NCBI RefSeq assembly: GCF_022347565.1
Contig: NZ_JAKRGH010000019.1
Coordinates: 82,108-146,107 of the forward strand
Source: Vibrio sp. Of7-15
GTDB lineage: Bacteria; Pseudomonadota; Gammaproteobacteria; Enterobacterales; Vibrionaceae
Reading direction: 5' to 3'
DNA: 64,000 nt
A program made the translations under genes and the position numbers. Positions 25,979 through 35,803 of the stretch are shown here, piece by piece (the first letter of the stretch is position 1; each line of letters opens with the position of its first letter). The notes below the pieces were generated by a model. That model saw only the letters and a program-made list of their open reading frames with translations, searched no databases and had not been told where the DNA came from.

Positions 25979-27686
25979 GAAAATCCCTCATCGACACAAC
26001 AATTTCATCAACGATCCCAGCACGAATAGTGAAGTCGCCAAAGCACTCCCCTTCTTCACGCTCCTTCGCCCAACGGCCGACTAATTCATCAATTTCCGCT
26101 AGGATTTGGCGATCAGTAATGTTTTCTTTATACATCTTCGGAATACGAGTACCGCTGCGGTTACCACCAAGGTGCAAGTTATAACGGCCCGGCGCTTTAC
26201 CTACTAAACCAATTTCCGCTAATAAAGCACGACCACAACCATTCGGGCATCCTGTTACACGTAAGATGATATTATCGTCTTCTGGAAGCCCATGCTTTTT
26301 CAGCACACCTTCGACCTCAGTGACGAACTCAGGTAGGAAACGTTCAGCTTCAGCCATTGCCAATGGACAGGTTGGGAAAGCCACACACGCCATCGAGTTC
26401 TTACGTTGCTCACTGACGCTGTCATCCACCAAACCATGCTCACGAGCAATTTTCTCAATCAGATCTTTTTGATCCGCAGGCACACCTGCCACAATCAAAT
26501 TCTGATTTGCTGTCATGCGAAAATCCCCTTTATGTACCTTCGCAATTTCAGCCACACCAGTTTTTAACGGCTTACCCGGGAAGTCCAATAACCGCCCGTT
26601 TTCAATGAACAAGGCTAAATGGTGTTTACCATCAATGCCATCCGTCCAGCCAATGCGATCGCCGCGACCAGTGAACTCGTAAGGACGGCTTTCTTCAAAC
26701 TTCACACCCGCACGCTTTTCAACTTCCGCTTTAAAGACATCACTGCCAACACGATCTAAGGTGTATTTCGTTTTGGCATTTTTACGGTTAGAACGGTTAC
26801 CCCAATCACGCTGAGTCGTCACCACAGCCGCAGCTACGTCGAGTGTTTTCGCTAATGGTACAAAACCAAAATCATCCGCACGACGGGCATACGTTGACGT
26901 ATCACCGTGAGTAGTCGCCAAACCACCACCAACTAAGACGTTAAAGCCAACTAATTTTCCATCTTGGGCGATAGCAACAAAGTTAAGATCGTTGGCATGC
27001 ACATCTACGTCATTTTGCGGTGGGATCACAACCGTCGTTTTGAATTTACGAGGCAGATAGTTACTGCCTAAAATAGGCTCTTCATCGGTACCTTCGACTT
27101 TTTCACCATCTAACCAAATTTCTGCATAAGCGCGCGTTTTCGGTAGCAGATGCTCACTGATCTTGGCTGCCCATTCATACGCTTCTTGGTGAAGTTCGGA
27201 CTCGACTGGGTTTGTTGTACATAACACGTTTCGGTTTACATCACCCGCTGTCGCAATAGAGTCAATACCAATCTTATTCAGGGTTTGGTGCATCAATTTG
27301 ATGTTTGGCTTTAATACCCCATGGAACTGAAACGTTTGTCGCGTTGTTAAACGTAGACTGCCATAAGAGGTATGCTCTTCCGCAAATTTATCGATCGCTA
27401 ACCATTGCTTCGGGCTGATGATCCCTCCCGGCATACGTGCACGTAACATCACGTTATGCAACGGCTCTAATTTTTGCTTGGCACGCTCAGCACGAATATC
27501 ACGATCATCTTGCTGATACATGCCATGGAAACGGATCAATTGGAAATTATCCGCAGTAAACCCACCAGTGATGCGATCTTGTAGGTTTTCAGTAATGGTG
27601 CCACGTAAAGCATTACTTTCGCGTTTCAAACGCTCGTTATCTGATAGTGGCCCTAGCACTTGGCCTAACACTTCTTGCTTGCTCAT
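25971..27686 (-). CDS. cysI: Sulfite reductase hemoprotein subunit CysI
   Basis: CysI reduces sulfite to sulfide using electrons from CysJ. The 571-residue protein carries the siroheme/[4Fe-4S] ligands in [16 protein letters not shown] and [14 protein letters not shown] (about residues 434-485). Other conserved parts are [13 protein letters not shown] and [14 protein letters not shown]. The start ATG shares a base with the cysJ stop (TAATG), so translation is coupled. Siroheme comes from CysG, encoded 11 kb away in the other cys operon. Confidence 0.97.
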   Translation of the reverse strand: MSKQEVLGQVLGPLSDNERLKRESNALRGTITENLQDRITGGFTADNFQLIRFHGMYQQDDRDIRAERAKQKLEPLHNVMLRARMPGGIISPKQWLAIDKFAEEHTSYGSLRLTTRQTFQFHGVLKPNIKLMHQTLNKIGIDSIATAGDVNRNVLCTTNPVESELHQEAYEWAAKISEHLLPKTRAYAEIWLDGEKVEGTDEEPILGSNYLPRKFKTTVVIPPQNDVDVHANDLNFVAIAQDGKLVGFNVLVGGGLATTHGDTSTYARRADDFGFVPLAKTLDVAAAVVTTQRDWGNRSNRKNAKTKYTLDRVGSDVFKAEVEKRAGVKFEESRPYEFTGRGDRIGWTDGIDGKHHLALFIENGRLLDFPGKPLKTGVAEIAKVHKGDFRMTANQNLIVAGVPADQKDLIEKIAREHGLVDDSVSEQRKNSMACVAFPTCPLAMAEAERFLPEFVTEVEGVLKKHGLPEDDNIILRVTGCPNGCGRALLAEIGLVGKAPGRYNLHLGGNRSGTRIPKMYKENITDRQILAEIDELVGRWAKEREEGECFGDFTIRAGIVDEIVVSMRDFHA

Positions 27687-29500
27687 TAGTACACATCCCT
27701 TTGATAACGTTTTGCTTTGCGTAGCTCATTAACAAACTGCTCCGCTTGCTCACGGCTTTGACCACCTTGCTGTTCAACCACAGTGATCAAGGCGTCATGA
27801 ACATCTTGTGCCATTCTTGTCGCATCACCACACACATAGATGTAAGCGCCCTCTTGCAGCCACTGCCATACTTGCTCTGCGTGTTCTAAGATACGGTGTT
27901 GAACGTACACTTTTTCTTGTTGATCACGGCTAAATGCCACGTCAAGCTGAGTCACGATGCCTGATTTCAGGTATTTCTGCCATTCAACCTGATATAAGAA
28001 ATCTTGCGTAAAGGTACGGTCACCGAAAAACAACCAGTTCTTACCTTCTGCATCACGATTTTCTCGCTCTTGAACGAAAGAGCGGAAAGGTGCGATCCCC
28101 GTCCCCGGACCAATCATGATCACAGGTGCATTATCATCGGCAGGCAGCTTGAAGTTGTTGTTATTTTCAACAAAGACTTTAACTTCACCGCCCTCTTCAA
28201 GTCGCTTAGCTAAGAAACTAGAAGCTCCGCCATAACGCGTTTCTTCCCCTTTTTGGTACTCCACCAGCCCAACGGTTAAATGAACTTCTTCATCCACTTC
28301 ACTTTGACTAGAAGCAATAGAGTAAAGGCGAGGCGTGAGACGGCGCAGCAAACCAGCCAGCTCTTCAACTGACAGCTTGGTTTTCTTTTCACTAAGTACA
28401 TCAACTACTTGAGTATTGCCTGCGTAATCGCGCAGTTTGTCTTTATCATCAATCAGCTTTTGCAGTTTTTTGCTGCCTGACAGTTCAGCAAATTTGGTCA
28501 CTAATTGTGGGTTTGCCGCTGTAATTTCAAACTTACTGATCAATGCATTACGAATCGAGAGGCTTTCACCATCAACCTCGATGCTTTCAGCGCCAGACAA
28601 GCCCGCTTTTGCCAAAATGGCATCCGCCAGCTCCGCACAGTTTTCATACCATACGCCAAGTGCATCTCCCGGTTGATAAGTAATGCCAGACTCATCCAAG
28701 TCAATTTCGATATGACGCACGTCTTTACCAGAATCACGGCCCGTGATTTTTTGGCTGGTTAGCAACGTGGCAGTATATGGGTTTTGTTTGGTGTATTGGG
28801 AATGGGCTGTTTGCTGACCTACAGGAAGTTGAACCACTTCCGCTTCGCTGCCTGTCGACAAGGTTTCTTTCACTTTGAGCAGTGCTTGTTTACGCCACTC
28901 AGCAGCAGGAGCTTCATAATCCACATCACAATCAATACGATCAACAATAGCCTCAGCACCCAACTTTGATAGGAAGGCATCAAAGTCTTTACCTGTTTGG
29001 CAAAAGAATTCGTAACTTGAATCTCCAAGGCCAATCACTGCATATTTTAAGTTAGGCAGTTTCGGTGCTTTTTTCGATTGTAAAAATTCATGCAACTCAA
29101 TGGCATTATCTGGCGCTTCGCCTTCACCATTGGTTGATGCAACAAAAATAACATGTGTCTCTTTTGCTAAATTTTTGCCTTTGTAATCACTGGCATCAAA
29201 GAGTTCAACAGCAATACCATCCGCTGCGGCTTCTTCTTTTAATGCTTCCGCCACGCCTTTTGCGTTACCGGTTTGTGAGGCATAAATAATACTCAGCTTA
29301 CCTGCAGGTTGTGCCGCGACAGCAGCAACAGGCGAAGCTGGTTGTTGGGTTCCAACAGTTTGAGTTTGACTCAAGCCCCAGAAGTAACCACTTACCCATG
29401 CCATTTGTTGTGGCGACAGTTCAGAGATTGCTTGCTGTAATTGACCTATTTGCTGATCATTTAATGGGCTTGCAAGTGCAGAAAGTTCCTTGAGTAACAT
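27686..29500 (-). CDS. cysJ: Sulfite reductase flavoprotein subunit CysJ
   Basis: CysJ passes electrons from NADPH through FAD and FMN to CysI. The 604-residue protein has an N-terminal flavodoxin domain (about 65-205, [15 protein letters not shown]), an FAD-binding domain (about 235-450, RLYSIASS) and a C-terminal NADPH domain ([28 protein letters not shown]). It ends KRYQRDVY like the E. coli subunit. It is the first gene of cysJIH. The roughly 130-base AT-rich gap upstream should hold a CysB-dependent promoter, which I could not pinpoint. Confidence 0.97.
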   Translation of the reverse strand: MLLKELSALASPLNDQQIGQLQQAISELSPQQMAWVSGYFWGLSQTQTVGTQQPASPVAAVAAQPAGKLSIIYASQTGNAKGVAEALKEEAAADGIAVELFDASDYKGKNLAKETHVIFVASTNGEGEAPDNAIELHEFLQSKKAPKLPNLKYAVIGLGDSSYEFFCQTGKDFDAFLSKLGAEAIVDRIDCDVDYEAPAAEWRKQALLKVKETLSTGSEAEVVQLPVGQQTAHSQYTKQNPYTATLLTSQKITGRDSGKDVRHIEIDLDESGITYQPGDALGVWYENCAELADAILAKAGLSGAESIEVDGESLSIRNALISKFEITAANPQLVTKFAELSGSKKLQKLIDDKDKLRDYAGNTQVVDVLSEKKTKLSVEELAGLLRRLTPRLYSIASSQSEVDEEVHLTVGLVEYQKGEETRYGGASSFLAKRLEEGGEVKVFVENNNNFKLPADDNAPVIMIGPGTGIAPFRSFVQERENRDAEGKNWLFFGDRTFTQDFLYQVEWQKYLKSGIVTQLDVAFSRDQQEKVYVQHRILEHAEQVWQWLQEGAYIYVCGDATRMAQDVHDALITVVEQQGGQSREQAEQFVNELRKAKRYQRDVY

Positions 29501-29629
29501 GACACGACGTCCCTATTCATTGCGTCATGATAGATTAGCCACTCTTGGAAATAACAAGAAAGAATAGATAAGAATGTTTTATAACTTTTTGATAGGTTAA
29601 AACTGAATGTTAACGGTGAAATTTTTCAC

Positions 29630-29866
29630 TCAGTTAGAATCATTGGCAATACGAACCTGATTAAAACCCACTGCCAATGCACTTTTTGAAGCCATGTCCA
29701 CATCTTGGTAATGCTGTTCACACCCCTTAGAATCCGTCAACGGCACTAAGCCTCCTCGCGTATGACGAAATTCCACAATCCACATATTCTCTTGGATAGA
29801 TGGCTCAATAATAGCTTCAACTAACTGATCTTGATGATATAACAACCTTAATTCACTTAATGTCAT
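29630..29866 (-). CDS. Conserved-looking hypothetical protein, 78 residues
   Basis: The start at 29866 is chosen because GAGG lies 7 bases upstream; the frame continues to 29926 without start support. The protein begins MTLSELRLLYHQDQLVEAIIEP and contains WIVEFRHTRGGLVPLTD and DVDMASKSALAVGFNQVRI. It looks like a small, compact beta-rich soluble protein, with no signal or membrane segment. I do not know its function. It lies upstream of cysJ on the same strand, with a 129-base gap that makes co-transcription possible but unproven. Confidence 0.65.
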   Translation of the reverse strand: MTLSELRLLYHQDQLVEAIIEPSIQENMWIVEFRHTRGGLVPLTDSKGCEQHYQDVDMASKSALAVGFNQVRIANDSN

Positions 29867-29956
29867 GGCGAACCTCAAAATCCCTCTTCCCATATAAAGC
29901 ATGGTACAAAGTAGGGATATCACCAAACTTGCCTCTTTTATATAAGTAAATAGAAT

Positions 29957-29985
29957 AAAAAAACGCCGTCAGTATTGACGGCGTT
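29957..29985 (-). terminator. Rho-independent terminator after the TIGR04219 gene
   Basis: On the minus strand AACGCCGTC/GACGGCGTT (29977-29985 and 29962-29970) forms a 9-bp stem with a 6-base loop, followed by a run of T (the A-tract 29957-29963 on the plus strand). Confidence 0.88.
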
Positions 29986-30011
29986 ATTAATAAGGAGCTT
30001 GTTATCGCCTG

Positions 30012-30662
30012 TTAGAAATCCAGTTCTACGCCAGCAAACCAACCATCAATCATGGCTTCACCTTCATTATCTGTGAAGTAACCAAAATCATGATCCATTA
30101 CTCGGTAGCCAACTTTAAAATTCGCATCTGCGGCAACAACGTTTAGTGTGTATTTCACACCAAACTCACCATCGAAGGTACTTGTGCCATCGTGGCTACC
30201 GAAGTTGAACTGACCAAATAATCCAATTGGCGTTAGTGGTACACCAATCGTCACATCAGAATAAATGTTTGGTGCCCACTCACTGAAATTCTTTTGTACA
30301 CTGGACGTGTTGGTGTAAGTGCCATTATTGAATTTGGTCATCGTAAAACCAACATCAAAAGCAATCGCGTCATTATCTAAAATTTCGTAGTACGCTGTGT
30401 AATCCACCTGATCAAAACTGATGTGGCTCGCACCAACTTGGGTATATCGTAGTTTGAAGTTAGGAACTAAGGGCACAAAGTGCTCAAAAGCCACATACAT
30501 CGACTTCGCAGAATCATCATCTTGACGAACACTATCAACTTTAGTGTCAGCAGCCCAAGCTTCTGCACCAATTTTTGCTCCCAGCACCATTGCTGACTGC
30601 GCTGGTGCCGCCACAGCAAAAGCCACTGTCGCTGCTACTGCTGATAGGGATAGCTTCTTCAT
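30012..30662 (-). CDS. TIGR04219-family outer-membrane beta-barrel protein
   Basis: A 216-residue protein with a signal peptide (MKKLSLSAVAATVAFAVAAPAQSA, then MVLGAKIGAEAW). Alternating strands such as PNFKLRYTQVGASHISF and DVTIGVPLTPIGLFGQFNFG follow, and it ends FAGVELDF with the C-terminal aromatic residue recognised by the Bam complex. The layout fits a small eight-stranded barrel of the TIGR04219 family. The cargo or function is unknown. It is a single gene with its own terminator, downstream of pspG. Confidence 0.82.
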   Translation of the reverse strand: MKKLSLSAVAATVAFAVAAPAQSAMVLGAKIGAEAWAADTKVDSVRQDDDSAKSMYVAFEHFVPLVPNFKLRYTQVGASHISFDQVDYTAYYEILDNDAIAFDVGFTMTKFNNGTYTNTSSVQKNFSEWAPNIYSDVTIGVPLTPIGLFGQFNFGSHDGTSTFDGEFGVKYTLNVVAADANFKVGYRVMDHDFGYFTDNEGEAMIDGWFAGVELDF

Positions 30663-30780
30663 GCTAATTCTCCAATTTAATCTGGGATAATGAAATTAGC
30701 GCTACTATAGCAGATGATCACCAACATTGTCTGAGTTGTATGATACCCAACACACAACCCCGCTTCAGACTCACGATAAG

Positions 30781-30999
30781 TTAATCGCGATATCTTGGCT
30801 GATTCACTTTATTCTTAAAAAACCAAATACCTACACCAATTACAATAATCCAAGGTAATAGTTTAAACACCATACCAATCATTCCAGCCAATGCCATCAC
30901 AATAAAACCGACGGCCAACGCAGCGATCATTCCTACCATCGTAATACCAGTGAACATAAGTACAAACGCAAAACCGACTAAAAATAATAACTCAAGCAT
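30781..30999 (-). CDS. pspG: Phage-shock/envelope-stress protein PspG
   Basis: A 72-residue membrane protein that begins MLELLFLVGFAFVLMFTG, has two to three hydrophobic segments and FKLLPWIIVIGVGIWFF, matching E. coli PspG. PspG is part of the Psp response to inner-membrane damage and is expressed with sigma-54 and PspF. An AAGGAG ribosome site lies 7 bases before the ATG, and a sigma-54 promoter lies just upstream. In E. coli pspG also neighbours dusA and zur, the same neighbours seen here. The pspABC operon itself is not in the window. Confidence 0.9.
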   Translation of the reverse strand: MLELLFLVGFAFVLMFTGITMVGMIAALAVGFIVMALAGMIGMVFKLLPWIIVIGVGIWFFKNKVNQPRYRD

Positions 31000-31030
31000 C
31001 GTCTTCTCCTTCTATTGTTACCTAGATAGA

Positions 31031-31045
31031 GCACAATGTGGGCCA
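31031..31045 (-). promoter_or_regulatory. Sigma-54 promoter of pspG
   Basis: On the minus strand TGGCCCACATTGTGC has the -24 GG and -12 GC exactly 10 bases apart, the obligatory sigma-54 spacing. The predicted start is near 31019, about 20 bases before the pspG ATG. PspF and IHF sites would lie further upstream, over the dusA terminator, and were not identified. Confidence 0.8.
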
Positions 31046-31087
31046 GTTTTTCCAACTGTTTTAGATTTATATAAATCAGTCAGTTAC

Positions 31088-31122
31088 AAAAAAGCCGAGT
31101 CAGATCTACCTCACTCAGCTTT
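31088..31122 (-). terminator. Terminator after dusA
   Basis: Read on the minus strand, AAAGCTGAGT and ACTCGGCTTT form a stem with one mismatch around a 12-base loop, followed by six T residues. It separates dusA from the independently controlled pspG. Confidence 0.75.
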
Positions 31123-31184
31123 CTATTATGGCTAAATTAACCACATTACATGGTGAATTTAGCCATCTTCCTTTAAGGCTGAAC

Positions 31185-32171
31185 CTATACGTCTAACTCA
31201 GCAGGAATTTTGGCTAATGCTGTTTCCACAACTTCAATACCCGCACCAGCTTTATGAGCATTTTCACTGATGTAACGACGCCACTGGCGCGCACCTGGCA
31301 TACTTTGGAATAATCCCAACATATGACGAGTAATATGGCCTAAATAAGTCCCTTGGCTTAACTGCTGTTCAATATATGGGTACATAGACTCCACAATGTC
31401 ACGGCGCTTTTTCACCGGCTTATCAGCACCAAATAATAATTGATCCACTTGTGCTAACAAATATGGGCTTTGGTAAGCTTCTCTGCCAATCATTACACCA
31501 TCTAAATGAGCAAGGTGATCCAACGATTCCTCTAATGATTTAATACCACCGTTAATGGCCAGTGATAAATGCGAAAAATCTTTTTTCAATTGATAAACGC
31601 GCGGGTAATCCAGAGGCGGGATTTCACGATTTTCTTTCGGGCTTAAACCACTTAGCCACGCTTTGCGTGCGTGAATAGTAAACTGCTCACACCCCCCTTT
31701 TTCAGATACGATACGAACAAAATCGGTTAAGAATTCGTAAGAGTCTTGTTCATCAATACCAATACGTGTTTTCACCGTAATAGGGATATCAGCCACCTCT
31801 TTCATGGCACTGACACATTGTGCTACCAGTTCTGGCTCCGCCATCAAGCATGCACCAAAACGGCCATTTTGAACACGATCAGAAGGACAACCAACATTTA
31901 AGTTCACTTCATCGTAGCCGCGCTCGGCCGCTATCTTGGCACAATGGGCCAGATCTGCAGGGTTTGATCCCCCCAGTTGAAGTGCTATCGGGTGTTCTTG
32001 TTCGTTGTAAGCCAGGTAATCCGCTTTACCGTGAATAATTGCCCCTGTTGTGACCATTTCGGTGTATAGCAGAGCATGTTCAGACAACTGGCGGTGAAAG
32101 TAACGACAGTGACGGTCGGTCCAATCTAGCATTGGTGCTACACTGAATCTTTGCATTGGATAATCTTTCAT
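31185..32171 (-). CDS. dusA: tRNA-dihydrouridine(20/20a) synthase DusA
   Basis: DusA is an FMN-dependent enzyme that reduces uridines 20/20a in the D-loop of tRNAs with NADPH. The 328-residue protein shows [20 protein letters not shown] (FMN phosphate site), [30 protein letters not shown] with the catalytic Cys, [17 protein letters not shown] and a TIM barrel followed by a helical tRNA-binding domain. The motif set is specific for DusA rather than DusB or DusC. It is divergent from zur, as the E. coli neighbourhood predicts. Confidence 0.95.
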   Translation of the reverse strand: MKDYPMQRFSVAPMLDWTDRHCRYFHRQLSEHALLYTEMVTTGAIIHGKADYLAYNEQEHPIALQLGGSNPADLAHCAKIAAERGYDEVNLNVGCPSDRVQNGRFGACLMAEPELVAQCVSAMKEVADIPITVKTRIGIDEQDSYEFLTDFVRIVSEKGGCEQFTIHARKAWLSGLSPKENREIPPLDYPRVYQLKKDFSHLSLAINGGIKSLEESLDHLAHLDGVMIGREAYQSPYLLAQVDQLLFGADKPVKKRRDIVESMYPYIEQQLSQGTYLGHITRHMLGLFQSMPGARQWRRYISENAHKAGAGIEVVETALAKIPAELDV

Positions 32172-32307
32172 TCTGGCTTTCTTTTCGTGATCGGAAGGAC
32201 AATTTTAACACAGCATTGAGACTAACTGGCATAGATTTCGCTATTCCTAATCAATCTGATTTTGTCTATGGTAGACTAATGAACTTATTCATCACTCTTA
32301 AAGTCTC

Positions 32308-32745
32308 ATGGTATTAGAAACCCAATTGCTTACAAAAGCAGAACAGTTGTGCCAACAGCGTGGGGTAAGGTTAACACCTCAACGTTTACGCGTTCTTGAG
32401 TTAATTATCACTCATCAAGGTGCCATAAGTGCCTATGAGCTACTAGACTTATTAAGAGAAACAGAGCCACAGGCAAAACCACCAACGGTGTATCGAGCCC
32501 TAGATTTCTTGTTATCTCAAGGATTTATACACCGAGTTGAGTCAACTAATAGTTTTGTTTCTTGCTGTGCTATCGGTTCCACCGAACATTGCTCTCAGCT
32601 GTTAATTTGTGATAAATGTGGTAATGTTGAAGAATATCATGATGATAATTTAACCCACGATTTAAAGCGTAACGCAGAGCAACTAGGTTTTGTCGTGAAG
32701 CATCATGTCTTAGAAACACATGGCACTTGTAAGAAATGTCACTAG
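32308..32745 (+). CDS. zur: Zinc uptake regulator Zur
   Basis: A 145-residue Fur-family repressor. The N-terminal winged helix contains RGVRLTPQRLRVLEL and AISAYELLDLLRETEPQAKPPTVYRALDFLL, nearly identical to E. coli Zur and different from Fur. Zinc ligands are visible in the structural CDKCGN and CKKCH pairs and in histidines of the dimerisation domain. With zinc bound it should repress uptake genes, and a Zur box is present at 4684 before the zinc operon. It is divergent from dusA and followed after 50 bases by the CheX-like gene. Confidence 0.95.
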   Translation: MVLETQLLTKAEQLCQQRGVRLTPQRLRVLELIITHQGAISAYELLDLLRETEPQAKPPTVYRALDFLLSQGFIHRVESTNSFVSCCAIGSTEHCSQLLICDKCGNVEEYHDDNLTHDLKRNAEQLGFVVKHHVLETHGTCKKCH

Positions 32746-32795
32746 TTAGCTCATAATAAACACCAAACTTTATAACAATACAACGGCCTACGAAT

Positions 32796-33263
32796 ATGCG
32801 TGCAGAATTTGTAAATCCTTTTTTAGCCTCTTTATTAAATGTGCTAAAAACGATGGCATCAATGGATCTGAAACCTCAAAAACCTCGCATCAAAAAAGAT
32901 GAAGTGGCGCGTGGAGATGTATCTGGTTTGATTGGTATGGTTGGAGATAATACCAAAGGTTCAATGGCCATCACCTTTGATGAGTCATTAGCATTAGAAA
33001 TCATGGAAAAAATGCTAGGTGAGCGACCTACAAGCATTAACGCTGATGTCACAGATATGGTTGGTGAAATCACAAACATGGTAACTGGTGGGGCAAAACG
33101 CATCCTATCAGACAGTGGCCACGAATTTGATATGGCAACACCTGTGATCGTTTCTGGCAAAGGACACACCATCACTCACAAGTGTGACACTAACGCGACA
33201 ATCATTATCATGCCATTCGAATCGGAATGGGGTAATGCTTTTATCGAAATCTGTTTCGAATAA
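32796..33263 (+). CDS. CheX-like chemotaxis phosphatase-family protein
   Basis: A 155-residue soluble protein that begins MRAEFVNPFLASLLNVLKTMA and contains GLIGMVGDNTKGSMAITFDESLALEIMEKMLGE. The key segment DMVGEITNMVTGGAK has the E-x-x-N pair used by the CheC/CheX/FliY family to dephosphorylate CheY-P, so activity is plausible. Only one such motif is present, as in CheX. No other chemotaxis gene is nearby. The close position after zur may be conserved synteny rather than function. A terminator follows directly. Confidence 0.85.
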   Translation: MRAEFVNPFLASLLNVLKTMASMDLKPQKPRIKKDEVARGDVSGLIGMVGDNTKGSMAITFDESLALEIMEKMLGERPTSINADVTDMVGEITNMVTGGAKRILSDSGHEFDMATPVIVSGKGHTITHKCDTNATIIIMPFESEWGNAFIEICFE

Positions 33264-33276
33264 CTGCCCAGCTTAA

Positions 33277-33309
33277 AAAAAAGGTTGACGATGACGTCAA
33301 CCTTTTTTC
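33277..33309. terminator. Bidirectional terminator between the cheX-like gene and pgi
   Basis: A-tract plus GGTTGACG (33283-33290), loop ATGA, CGTCAACC (33295-33302) and a T-tract. The stem is 8 bp plus A/T pairs and reads as an intrinsic terminator on both strands. Confidence 0.9.
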
Positions 33310-33349
33310 TTTCTAACAACTTACCGTTCTTGTAAGTCTGTTTTTATCA

Positions 33350-35002
33350 TTACGCCTTAAATGCTTTAAACGCATTAATCAAACCGTTTGTTGAGCTGTC
33401 GTGTGATGATACGGCTTCATCATCTGCAAGTTCAGGTAAGATCTGATTGGCAAGCTGTTTACCAAGCTCAACACCCCACTGATCAAAGCTGAACACATTC
33501 CAGATCACACCTTGAACAAAGATCTTGTGCTCGTACATCGCCAATAAATTACCTAGTGTACGTGGGGTAATTTGCTTCACTAAGATCGAGTTCGTCGGAC
33601 GGTTACCTTCAAAAACTTTAAACGAAACCAGCTCCGCAACGTCTTCTAAAGATTTACCGGCGGCAATAAATTCCGCTTCTACCTGCTCTTTTGTCTTACC
33701 AAAAGCCAGAGCTTCTGTTTGAGCAAAGAAATTAGACATCAACTTTTGGTGATGATCAGACAATGGGTTATGGCTCACGGCTGGCGCAATAAAATCACAA
33801 GGGATCAGCTTAGTGCCTTGGTGAATTAACTGATAAAACGCATGCTGACCATTGGTACCAGGTTCACCCCAAATGATTGGGCCTGTTTGGTATTCCACTG
33901 GGTTACCCGCACGATCCACACACTTACCATTCGATTCCATATTACCTTGCTGGAAATACGCAGCAAAACGGTGCAGGTATTGATCGTAAGGAAGAATAGA
34001 TTCAGATTCCGCACCGTGGAAGTTGTTGTACCATAGGCCGATCAACGCCAAGATCACAGGTACATTGCTTTCAAACTCAGTGCTTGCAAAATGCTTATCC
34101 ATTTCGTGAGCGCCTTCTAGAAGCTCAACAAAATTATCAAAACCCACTGCTAATGAGATAGACAGACCGATTGCAGACCATAATGAGTAACGACCACCTA
34201 CCCAGTCCCAGAATTCAAACATGTTGTCGGTATCAATACCAAACTCAGCAACAGACTTCGCATTAGTTGATAGTGCAGCAAAGTGTTTTGCAACATGCAC
34301 ACTGTCACCCGCAGAGGCTAGAAACCAATCACGAGCAGAATGCGCGTTAGTCATGGTTTCTTGAGTCGTAAATGTTTTAGACGCGATCAAGAACAGTGTG
34401 GTTTCAGGATTTACTTTCTTCAACGTTTCCGCAATATGGGTACCGTCAACGTTAGACACAAAGTGCATGTTCAAATGGTTTTTATAAGGAGCTAATGCTT
34501 CTGTCACCATGTAAGGGCCAAGATCAGAACCACCAATACCAATGTTCACGATGTCTGTGATGGCTTTTCCTGTGTAGCCTTTCCACTCACCCGAAGTCAC
34601 ACGGTTTGTGAACGCTTCCATTTTCTCAAGCACAGCATTCACGCCCGGCATTACATCTTCACCATCCAGCATCACAGGCGTGTTAGAGCGATTACGCAGC
34701 GCTGTGTGTAATACGGCACGACCTTCAGTTTGGTTGATCTTCTCACCTGCAAACATCGCATCAATCGCCGCTTTTACATCGGTTTCTTTCGCCAATGCAA
34801 ACAGCTTTTCCATTGTCTCTTCAGTGATTAAGTTTTTAGAGAAATCCACTAAGATGTCAGAACCAAACTGAGTAGAGAATTTAGAAAAGCGCTCTGAGTC
34901 TTGAGCAAAAAGCTGGCTAAGTTGTAAATCTTGCGCTGTTTCAAAGTGGGCAGTGAGATCTGTCCACGCTTGTGTTTGCGTTGGGTTGATGTTTTTCAAC
35001 AT
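33350..35002 (-). CDS. pgi: Glucose-6-phosphate isomerase
   Basis: Pgi interconverts glucose 6-phosphate and fructose 6-phosphate in glycolysis. The 550-residue protein has the two family signatures in [19 protein letters not shown] (about residue 150) and in the [13 protein letters not shown] and [13 protein letters not shown] region. [18 protein letters not shown] holds the catalytic His, and the C-terminal part contains [25 protein letters not shown]. It is a single gene on the minus strand, between a terminator and the divergent yjbQ. Confidence 0.98.
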   Translation of the reverse strand: MLKNINPTQTQAWTDLTAHFETAQDLQLSQLFAQDSERFSKFSTQFGSDILVDFSKNLITEETMEKLFALAKETDVKAAIDAMFAGEKINQTEGRAVLHTALRNRSNTPVMLDGEDVMPGVNAVLEKMEAFTNRVTSGEWKGYTGKAITDIVNIGIGGSDLGPYMVTEALAPYKNHLNMHFVSNVDGTHIAETLKKVNPETTLFLIASKTFTTQETMTNAHSARDWFLASAGDSVHVAKHFAALSTNAKSVAEFGIDTDNMFEFWDWVGGRYSLWSAIGLSISLAVGFDNFVELLEGAHEMDKHFASTEFESNVPVILALIGLWYNNFHGAESESILPYDQYLHRFAAYFQQGNMESNGKCVDRAGNPVEYQTGPIIWGEPGTNGQHAFYQLIHQGTKLIPCDFIAPAVSHNPLSDHHQKLMSNFFAQTEALAFGKTKEQVEAEFIAAGKSLEDVAELVSFKVFEGNRPTNSILVKQITPRTLGNLLAMYEHKIFVQGVIWNVFSFDQWGVELGKQLANQILPELADDEAVSSHDSSTNGLINAFKAFKA

Positions 35003-35276
35003 AATGATCTTTCCAAATAGTTATAAAATGTTCATGTCTAATCAAATAGTAGTGGCTTGATTAGTACCCCGATTTTACGAATCTTTATTGTCTGATATGA
35101 AACTTCTATAACACTTATACAGTGTTTTTTCTTGTAAAATTACTTCATTATTAATAATTATGACTGAAAGTATTCTCACTCACTTTGAGTCAGGTCACGG
35201 AAATAAAGCCAGCTTTAATGTGGCAATCCCCGCCAATCCCGTTGGTAGTAATAAGCTCATCGAAAAGGTAATGACT

Positions 35277-35705
35277 ATGTGGCAACAAAAACAAATTCGA
35301 CTAAAAGCAAAACAACGCGGATTTCATTTAATTACTGATGAAATTGAACAACAAATAGCCGAGATCAGCTCCATTCATATTGGACTGATTAATCTGTTTA
35401 TTCAGCACACTTCCGCCAGTTTAACCCTCAATGAAAATGCCGATCCTACCGTCCGATCAGACATGGAAGCTCACTTTAATCAATCAGTACCTGAACGAGC
35501 TCCTTATTATCAGCACACTTATGAGGGCGACGACGACATGCCCGCGCACATTAAAGCCTCAACCCTAGGTTCAAGTTTAACCATTCCTATCAATAATGGT
35601 CGATTAGCATTGGGAACTTGGCAAGGTATCTACTTAGGTGAACACCGTGATCATGGTGGCAGTCGTACAATTATTGTGACAATCCAGGGCGAGAATACAA
35701 AGTAA
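35277..35705 (+). CDS. yjbQ: YjbQ-family protein (UPF0047)
   Basis: A 142-residue protein starting [20 protein letters not shown], the conserved start of the family. [21 protein letters not shown] and [13 protein letters not shown] follow, and then [18 protein letters not shown], the invariant His/Glu-rich end. Family members have weak thiamin-phosphate-synthase activity, but the true role is unclear. The frame is open back to 35160, adding 39 residues that are not conserved. The start at 35277, with AAGG upstream, gives the usual family length. Confidence 0.88.
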   Translation: MWQQKQIRLKAKQRGFHLITDEIEQQIAEISSIHIGLINLFIQHTSASLTLNENADPTVRSDMEAHFNQSVPERAPYYQHTYEGDDDMPAHIKASTLGSSLTIPINNGRLALGTWQGIYLGEHRDHGGSRTIIVTIQGENTK

Positions 35706-35726
35706 CGAAAGGTAACGAAATCTATC

Positions 35727-35765
35727 GAAGCACTTCTTGAAACAGGGTGATCCAATAAGTGCTTC
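35727..35765. terminator. Hairpin between yjbQ and the BamA-like gene
   Basis: GAAGCACTT (35727-35735) pairs exactly with AAGTGCTTC (35757-35765) around a 21-base loop, between convergent genes. No T-run follows, so its efficiency is uncertain. Confidence 0.45.
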
Positions 35766-35803
35766 ATTCTGACTAGAAGAATAAAAAACGTGGAGTGGTA
35801 ATA

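Noticed and set aside
35160..35276. 39-residue N-terminal extension of YjbQ
   Set aside because: The extension is absent from the family as I know it. The start at 35277 has AAGG upstream and the conserved MW.Q beginning.
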